A stretch of DNA of 12,509 bases from JAFGMC01 sp963540515 (GTDB taxonomy: Bacteria > Pseudomonadota > Alphaproteobacteria > Rs-D84). The stretch covers positions 1 to 12,509 of the forward strand of contig CAUTNA010000012.1 of the NCBI GenBank assembly GCA_963540515.1, in the 5' to 3' direction. This document shows, in pieces, positions 1 to 4,665 of the stretch; position 1 is the first letter of the stretch, and each line of letters opens with the position of its first letter. The position numbers and the translations under genes were made by a program. The notes under the pieces were generated by a model. It was not told where the DNA came from. It ran no database searches and saw only the letters and a program-made list of their open reading frames with translations.

Positions 1-373
<373 letters not shown>

Positions 374-440
374 TTTATCTTTATGTTTTTTATGTTTAAA
401 GTAAAAGTTATTTTTGATTTTTTTGAGATTTTAATTGCGT

Positions 441-565
441 TTAGTTCTGGTGATTATAGAGCGAATGGCACCCTCTGTTCCATTCCGAACCAGACAGGGA
501 AACTTCGTATCGCCGATGGTACTTTGGCTTAAGCCACGGAAGAGTAGGTAGTCGCCAGTACTAAA
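441..565 (+). rRNA. rrf: 5S ribosomal RNA
   Basis: Recognised by the conserved loop segment CCATTCCGAACC (about 480-491), the CGCCGATGGTACT block (about 511-523) and GAGTAGG near the 3' end. Helix I is formed by TTAGTTCTGG (441-450) with CCAGTACTAA (555-564), with one T-T mismatch. The pairing continues outward (GCGT/ACGC, about 437-440 and 565-568) into what looks like a precursor-processing stem. The mature ends are approximate (roughly 444-562 by family length). It follows the 23S gene after a spacer of about 65 bp that contains no tRNA. Confidence 0.95.
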
Positions 566-568
566 CGC

Positions 569-935
569 AAATTTGACACAAAAACTGGTTTTATATATTT
601 TTTCTAATTATATTTTTATTTTTTTTGATAATAATTTTTTATTTAGTCATATGAAGATGTTTTATTTAATAGAGTATTTGAATAAATTTGAATTTATAAA
701 TAATTTAATATTTAAAGTTATTATCATAATATTTAATGAAATTGGATCTTTAAAAATTCGGAAATTTTAAAATAGGTTAGTGATTAGGTAAACATAATAT
801 ATTTAATGGAAAAATTATAATTAGACAGTGATACTAATAAATAAAACTTCTAAGAATTTGTATAAAAGAACATTTATGCATTGATATTTATAATAACTAA
901 ATAATTAAAAATAAATCTAATGATTTTTATATTTA
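569..935. other. Gene-free AT-rich stretch downstream of the rRNA operon
   Basis: About 365 bp of extremely AT-rich sequence between 5S and the convergent dCMP deaminase gene. The only open frame is a 65-codon Phe/Ile/Asn-rich frame that begins at a TTG inside a TTGACA box, has no ribosome binding site, and reads like random AT-rich DNA. I see no tRNA cloverleaf, no strong GC-rich terminator stem and no repeat. A consensus TTGACA occurs at 573-578 right after 5S, but its best -10 (TATTTT, 596-601) is poor. Confidence 0.6.
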
Positions 936-1388
936 TTATATCTCTATTAATTTTATTTCAGCTTCTTCTAAAATAGTCTTGGATAATTTTATTGATTCTA
1001 TCCATCTTTCAGGAATTTCTTGCTTTTTAAATACTACTTGCTTTATTCCTGCTGATATTATTAAGGAAGCACAATGTGCACAAGGAGGAAGTCCTGATAC
1101 ATATAATGTGCAGTCAGTTAAATCTCTTTTTGCATAAGCAAGGGCATTTTCTTCAGCGTGAAGTATTATTTTATATTTAATATCTCTATTTTCATAACGC
1201 TCTTTAGTATCTTCTATATCTTTAGGAAGTCCATTATAACCAGTTGATACTATTCTTTTATATTTATCAACAATTACACTTCCTACTTTAGTTGATGGAT
1301 CTTTAGACCATGTGCTGATAAATTCTGCTAACTCTATAAAACGTTTATGCCATTTCAATTCATTTTCAATCATTTTTATATAATCCAT
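936..1388 (-). CDS. dCMP deaminase-family zinc enzyme
   Basis: A 150-residue cytidine/deoxycytidylate deaminase-fold protein, expected to deaminate dCMP to dUMP in the cytoplasm and so feed thymidylate synthesis. The zinc site is complete: His77-Ala-Glu79, where Glu79 would be the proton shuttle, and Pro-Cys103-x-x-Cys106. The upstream block with STKVG and GYNGLP (about residues 32-55) is typical of dCMP deaminases (ComEB-like) rather than tRNA adenosine deaminase or free cytidine deaminase. Length matches the family. The start at 1388 has no Shine-Dalgarno sequence and lies only ~13 nt below the predicted transcription start. The gene is alone downstream of tRNA-Gln and points towards the rRNA operon. 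The exact substrate (dCMP or a related nucleotide) is inferred from family resemblance. Confidence 0.85.
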   Translation of the reverse strand: MDYIKMIENELKWHKRFIELAEFISTWSKDPSTKVGSVIVDKYKRIVSTGYNGLPKDIEDTKERYENRDIKYKIILHAEENALAYAKRDLTDCTLYVSGLPPCAHCASLIISAGIKQVVFKKQEIPERWIESIKLSKTILEEAEIKLIEI

Positions 1389-1407
1389 TTATATAATTTG
1401 ATATTAA

Positions 1408-1436
1408 ATATTAATGAATATTTTCATTTTTTTCAA
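1408..1436 (-). promoter_or_regulatory. Candidate promoter of the dCMP deaminase gene
   Basis: On the minus strand, TTGAAA (1431-1436) and TAATAT (1408-1413) are separated by 17 bp. The predicted start of transcription near 1401 leaves a very short leader before the ATG at 1388. Matches are 5/6 and 4/6 to consensus; in DNA this AT-rich, chance matches are frequent. Confidence 0.4.
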
Positions 1437-1566
1437 ATTCTAAATATTTTATTTAACTATCCTGTTTTTGATGCTTGATCTATAATTGTAAGATTAATAT
1501 TTTTCAGGTAGTGCTATCTAAAAATTATAAATTTTAAAAAATCAGAAATAAAAAATTACTTTAAAT

Positions 1567-1584
1567 AAAAAACAGAGATTTCTG
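1567..1584 (-). terminator. Weak candidate terminator after tRNA-Gln
   Basis: On the minus strand CAGA-AATC-TCTG is followed directly by six T residues (A-run at 1567-1572). The stem is only 4 bp and uses two bases of the tRNA CCA end, so it is marginal. Confidence 0.3.
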
Positions 1585-1656
1585 GTTGGGGTGCACGGAT
1601 TCGAACCGCGATAAAGAGAACCAAAATCTCTTGTCCTGCCGTTAGACGACACCCCA
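1583..1656 (-). tRNA. tRNA-Gln(TTG)
   Basis: A full cloverleaf can be drawn on the minus strand. The acceptor stem TGGGGTG/CACCCCA has the U1-A72 pair typical of tRNA-Gln. The D arm is GTCTAACGGCAGGAC. The anticodon stem AGAGA/TCTCT encloses loop TTTTGGT, giving anticodon TTG (reads CAA/CAG). The T loop is TTCGAAT. The CCA end is encoded (1583-1585). It has its own promoter upstream and lies 195 bp before the dCMP deaminase gene on the same strand. Confidence 0.95.
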
Positions 1657-1667
1657 GAATGATATTT

Positions 1668-1695
1668 ATTATAAAATTATTTATAAAATATGCAA
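1668..1695 (-). promoter_or_regulatory. Candidate promoter of tRNA-Gln
   Basis: On the minus strand, TTGCAT (-35, 1690-1695) and a perfect TATAAT (-10, 1668-1673) are spaced by 16 bp. The -10 ends 11 nt before the first base of tRNA-Gln, giving a short 5' leader. Confidence 0.55.
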
Positions 1696-1705
1696 TTTAA
1701 AATTA

Positions 1706-1734
1706 TTGAAATTATAATTTATTGTTTGTATTAT
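1706..1734 (+). promoter_or_regulatory. Candidate promoter of tRNA-Glu
   Basis: TTGAAA (1706-1711) and TATTAT (1729-1734), each 5/6 to consensus, are separated by an ideal 17 bp. They sit 14 bp before the first base of tRNA-Glu, so transcription would start near 1741 with an ~8-nt leader. The element is back-to-back with the tRNA-Gln promoter. Confidence 0.65.
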
Positions 1735-1748
1735 TATGTATCTTCTTT

Positions 1749-1823
1749 GGTTCCATCGTCTAGCGGTTAGGACATCAGATTCTCATTCTGACAACACGGG
1801 TTCGAGTCCCGTTGGAACTACCA
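1749..1823 (+). tRNA. tRNA-Glu(CTC)
   Basis: Full cloverleaf: acceptor GGTTCCA/TGGAACT (one G-U pair), D arm GTCTAGCGGTTAGGAC, and anticodon stem TCAGA/TCTGA with loop TTCTCAT. The anticodon is CTC, which reads GAG only by standard pairing. The T arm is CGGG-TTCGAGT-CCCG, and CCA is encoded at 1821-1823. The D-arm sequence is typical of tRNA-Glu. A CTC isoacceptor is a secondary tRNA in most bacteria; a TTC species for the common GAA codon must be elsewhere. The 3' end is 2 bp from the stop codon of the convergent 786-codon gene. Confidence 0.95.
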
Positions 1824-1825
1824 AT

Positions 1826-4186
1826 TTATTGTACACATTCTTTATATGAGTTTTGTTCATCTATTTCTTGTTTGCCATTATTATCCTTAGTTTTAATTTT
1901 TGGTTTAAATTTTTCTTTACAAATACAGTTTGGTTTATTTTTTAATATTTTATTAAAGTAGTCATCATTTTTCATAACTTTTCTTGTGGTAATAATTTTA
2001 TTATCGTTATTTTTTTTACCTGATTCTATATATAGGTAAGTATTTATATTATTTTGTTCAAATTTCTCAGCATAATATGAATTAGAAGGACAATTAGGAC
2101 TAGAACTTAGTAGTTTAGTATTTTTGCATTTATTTGTTTTTAGATTTGGTATATATTCAACTTTACAAGAACAACCAATTGATATACAATTATCTTTGTC
2201 AATTGTCTTACAGCTGATATCATCTTCAGCTGCACCAAAAACACTACAGCCTTTTGCAGGTTTCATATATCTGTAAGTTAGTTTGTCTGTACAATTTTCT
2301 CCAGTACAATTAAATATAGTACTTGCACATGTTGTTGCTATGTTTTTACAAGCTCCTTGCATAATTGAAATTAAAATTTCATCACTTATAATATAATCTC
2401 TTGATTGTTCTTTTATTTTAGAGACTTGTTTATTATAGCAATTATCAAGTTCCATAGTACATTTAGAAGCATATTCTGAAATTGTTTTTTCTTGCTGAGC
2501 ACGTATACTTGTAAGAGCATATTTTATATAATTAACAATAACTTCATTATATTTATTATACTTACCATCTTCTGTATAAGTATTCTTTTGACATTTATCT
2601 AATACATGTCTGCATAATCCATTATCTTTTGCCTTATCACCAGTTCCAATTTTATCAATAAGATATTTTGTTATTAATTTACCGTCTGTATTATTAATAT
2701 TTACAGTATTGTTAGTAGTATCTATAGTGTATGTAACATCTTTAGAATCTTCTATAAATTTTTTATTTATACTCATATTATTATAACCTGACAAAAACTC
2801 TTTAACCTTACTTAAATCAGATCCTAAAATAATTTTTCCATTTTCATCAATAAATCGTTTTGTTGGATCCAAGCACTTCTCATAATTTTCGCCACATATA
2901 ACATTATCAGTCATACACTTATTAAGTTCCCCAACACATCCTTTTAAATCAAATTGATTTTTATTTTCAACCGATGTAAGTCTTGCTTTTTGTAATAATT
3001 GATTAGCATTTCTGATATTTTTAGTTAAAGTATCATTCATTTTATTTAAAGCTTTTTCATAAACCCTGCAATCTTTATGTACTAAAACTTCGTAATTCAT
3101 TATCATTTGTTCTGAATCTTGCTTTCCACATCTTTTAATTACAGAATCACACCTTTTTTTTGCAGTATTAAAAAGCTCAATACCACGCAAGTTTGCAAAT
3201 CCAGATTTTTTTTCTTCTAAGAAATCTAATGATAAATCTTCATCAAAATTAAAGTCTAAATCCAAAATACCTTTATCATTTTTTGCGACTTTATCAGAAT
3301 TTTTTATTATTCTTTCAATCTCACCTAACATATTTCTGGATTCTGTTGTGTCCTTTGTTGATGATAAAACAGATTCTGCTTCTGTTTCTGATAAAATGGA
3401 TCTAACTTCTTCTTCTGAAAGTCCAACATATCTGATTTTTTGTACGGTTGAACTTAGTTTAGAATTTGCTGTTTTAACAGCTTTCTCTATTTCCATATAT
3501 CTAGGCAAGCTTTCAGAACACATACATCTTTTTTTGTTATCATCTAAGACCGCACAAAATTGATCAAGACAATCATTTATTTCTTGTTGGCATGATTTTT
3601 CTTCATTACCGAGAGTACTTACACTATTTAATAAATTATTATTTTCTGTATTACTATGAGATATTGTTTGATTAGTATTTAGGGCACTTCTTGTTCTTTG
3701 AACAGTTTTTTTACTCTCTAAAAAATCAGAAGGTTTATTATTTTTAATATCACGAATATTATTTATATTTCTTGCACTTCTTGCTGATACAGAAGATTCT
3801 TTATTTTCCGTTTTATTTCTATCAACTCGTAAGTTTTGTTCAACCCTATCTTCTATATTTCTATGAACTCTACCGAGAGTATTTATTTCTGTATTACTAT
3901 GAGATATTGTTTGATTAGTATTTAGGGCACTTCTTGTTCTTTGAACAGTTTTTTTACTCTCTAAAAAATCAGAAGGTTTATTATTTTTAATATCACGAAT
4001 ATTATTTATATTTCTTGCACTTCTTGCTGATACAGAAGATTCTTTATTTTCCGTTTTATTTCTATCAACTCGTAAGTTTTGTTCAACCCTATCTTCTATA
4101 TTTCTATGAACTCTACCGAGAGTATCGGAGAATACTGTTAAAACAAGGAAAATATTAACAAAAAAAATAAATATCGTTTTATACAT
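1826..4186 (-). CDS. Large cysteine-rich secreted protein with N-terminal 81-residue tandem repeat
   Basis: I do not recognise a named family. The 786-residue product has an N-terminal signal-peptide-like segment (residues 1-21, one Lys then a hydrophobic run). Two 81-residue repeats follow (22-102 and 103-183), rich in Arg/Asn/Ser/Glu and probably disordered, without Cys. From about 199 the protein is Cys-rich. It holds a C199-x6-C206-x4-C211-x9-C221-x-C223 module followed by a helical stretch, then many C-x6-C pairs (346/353, 417/424, 431/438, 525/532, 576/583, 613/620/627). The tail contains GCSCK (671-675) and KCKNT (687-690 region) with several more Cys. The Cys module, a downstream LF-x2-A-x3-C element and KCKNT-x-LLS recur in the same order in the plus-strand gene at 8527-10572, so the two are paralogues. 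Export followed by disulfide formation is inferred. No clear Shine-Dalgarno precedes the ATG. Confidence 0.85.
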   Translation of the reverse strand: MYKTIFIFFVNIFLVLTVFSDTLGRVHRNIEDRVEQNLRVDRNKTENKESSVSARSARNINNIRDIKNNKPSDFLESKKTVQRTRSALNTNQTISHSNTEINTLGRVHRNIEDRVEQNLRVDRNKTENKESSVSARSARNINNIRDIKNNKPSDFLESKKTVQRTRSALNTNQTISHSNTENNNLLNSVSTLGNEEKSCQQEINDCLDQFCAVLDDNKKRCMCSESLPRYMEIEKAVKTANSKLSSTVQKIRYVGLSEEEVRSILSETEAESVLSSTKDTTESRNMLGEIERIIKNSDKVAKNDKGILDLDFNFDEDLSLDFLEEKKSGFANLRGIELFNTAKKRCDSVIKRCGKQDSEQMIMNYEVLVHKDCRVYEKALNKMNDTLTKNIRNANQLLQKARLTSVENKNQFDLKGCVGELNKCMTDNVICGENYEKCLDPTKRFIDENGKIILGSDLSKVKEFLSGYNNMSINKKFIEDSKDVTYTIDTTNNTVNINNTDGKLITKYLIDKIGTGDKAKDNGLCRHVLDKCQKNTYTEDGKYNKYNEVIVNYIKYALTSIRAQQEKTISEYASKCTMELDNCYNKQVSKIKEQSRDYIISDEILISIMQGACKNIATTCASTIFNCTGENCTDKLTYRYMKPAKGCSVFGAAEDDISCKTIDKDNCISIGCSCKVEYIPNLKTNKCKNTKLLSSSPNCPSNSYYAEKFEQNNINTYLYIESGKKNNDNKIITTRKVMKNDDYFNKILKNKPNCICKEKFKPKIKTKDNNGKQEIDEQNSYKECVQ
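3643..4125 (-). repeat. Perfect 240-bp tandem duplication inside the 786-codon gene
   Basis: Positions 3643-3882 and 3886-4125 are identical base for base by direct comparison. With 3 bp between copies the period is 243 bp, exactly 81 codons, so the reading frame is kept. The outer flank at about 3609-3619 (ACCGAGAGTAC) resembles the repeat edge ACCGAGAGTAT, suggesting the duplication arose by recombination between short homologies. Confidence 0.97.
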
Positions 4187-4208
4187 TTATAAAGTAAATC
4201 TATACTAC

Positions 4209-4238
4209 ATTATACTAGAAACTAACAAATATAGGCAA
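4209..4238 (-). promoter_or_regulatory. Candidate promoter of the 786-codon secreted protein gene
   Basis: On the minus strand, TTGCCT (4233-4238) and a perfect TATAAT (4209-4214) are 18 bp apart. Transcription would start near 4202, leaving a leader of about 16 nt before the ATG at 4186. Confidence 0.5.
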
Positions 4239-4293
4239 GGGCATTTTACTTTAAATAAAAATCGATTTTGAAAATTTAATTTTTAAAAATACA

Positions 4294-4328
4294 AAAAAGA
4301 CTAACTATTAATTAGTCTTTTTAAAAAA
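4294..4328 (-). terminator. Rho-independent terminator of rpmH
   Basis: An 11-bp stem, 4294-4304 with 4312-4322 (core GACTAA/TTAGTC plus A-T extension), has a 7-nt loop. On the minus strand the stem runs into a T tract from the A-run at 4293-4298. The flanking A and T runs make it potentially active in both directions. It lies about 25 bp past the rpmH stop codon. Confidence 0.8.
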
Positions 4329-4346
4329 AGAAAATGAAATCAAAAA

Positions 4347-4499
4347 TTAATTAACAGCAGATACTGCCAATCTTTTACGACCAACTTTACGACGATTATT
4401 TAGAACATCGCGTCCACTCCTGGTTGCCATTTTTTCACGAAATCCATGAGTTCTAACTCTACGTGTCTTTGATGGTTGATAAGTACGTTTTGTTGCCAT
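4347..4499 (-). CDS. rpmH: 50S ribosomal protein L34
   Basis: A 50-residue highly basic protein. It carries the L34 signature KRTYQPS near the N-terminus, then THGFREKMATRSGRDVL and NRRKVGRKRL, matching bacterial L34. This is a structural protein of the large ribosomal subunit. It is slightly longer than the usual 44-46 residues: the N-terminus begins MAT before KRTYQPS, and there is a short SAVN tail. Upstream purine stretches GAGG and AAGGG (about 4503-4512 on the minus strand) can serve as the ribosome binding site. The gene is followed by its own terminator and is not followed by rnpA, its usual bacterial neighbour. It is divergent from gyrA. Confidence 0.95.
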   Translation of the reverse strand: MATKRTYQPSKTRRVRTHGFREKMATRSGRDVLNNRRKVGRKRLAVSAVN

Positions 4500-4532
4500 A
4501 GCCTCAAACCCTTAAACTAAAACTTTTTATTC

Positions 4533-4560
4533 ATTATAAACTAAGCTTCAAGCTTATCAA
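4533..4560 (-). promoter_or_regulatory. rpmH promoter with an inverted repeat in the spacer
   Basis: On the minus strand, TTGATA (4555-4560) and a perfect TATAAT (4533-4538) are 16 bp apart. The spacer is almost entirely a perfect 7-1-7 inverted repeat, TAAGCTT-C-AAGCTTA (4542-4556), which overlaps the -35 edge and looks like an operator. A further TTGACA (4574-4579, minus strand) lies upstream but lacks a good -10. Confidence 0.6.
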
Positions 4561-4665
4561 TAAAAATATCTTTTGTCAATCTATAGTAAATACAAGGGAT
4601 TTTTTACTTGAAGGGGACTTTGCTTTTTTGCTAAGTTTAAACTGTAGTTTTTAAGGATAATTCTT

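Noticed and set aside
579..602. AAAACTGGTTTT followed by a T-rich run as a 5S terminator
   Set aside because: Only a 4-bp A-T stem with a 4-nt loop and an interrupted T run; too weak to call.
573..770. 65-codon open frame after 5S
   Set aside because: It starts at a TTG, has no ribosome binding site, and encodes Phe/Ile/Asn-rich sequence expected from random AT-rich DNA.
748..770. AT-only hairpin TTAAAAATT-CGG-AAATTTTAA
   Set aside because: One mismatch, no GC pairs and no T tract; expected by chance at this base composition.
3348..3563. 71-codon plus-strand frame inside the 786-codon gene
   Set aside because: Antisense shadow of the cysteine-rich coding region; no ribosome binding site or recognisable product.
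4560..4665. gyrA promoter
   Set aside because: Only poor pairs (for example TTGAAG-18-TAAGTT) could be found, so no site is called although a promoter must exist in the 166-bp divergent region.
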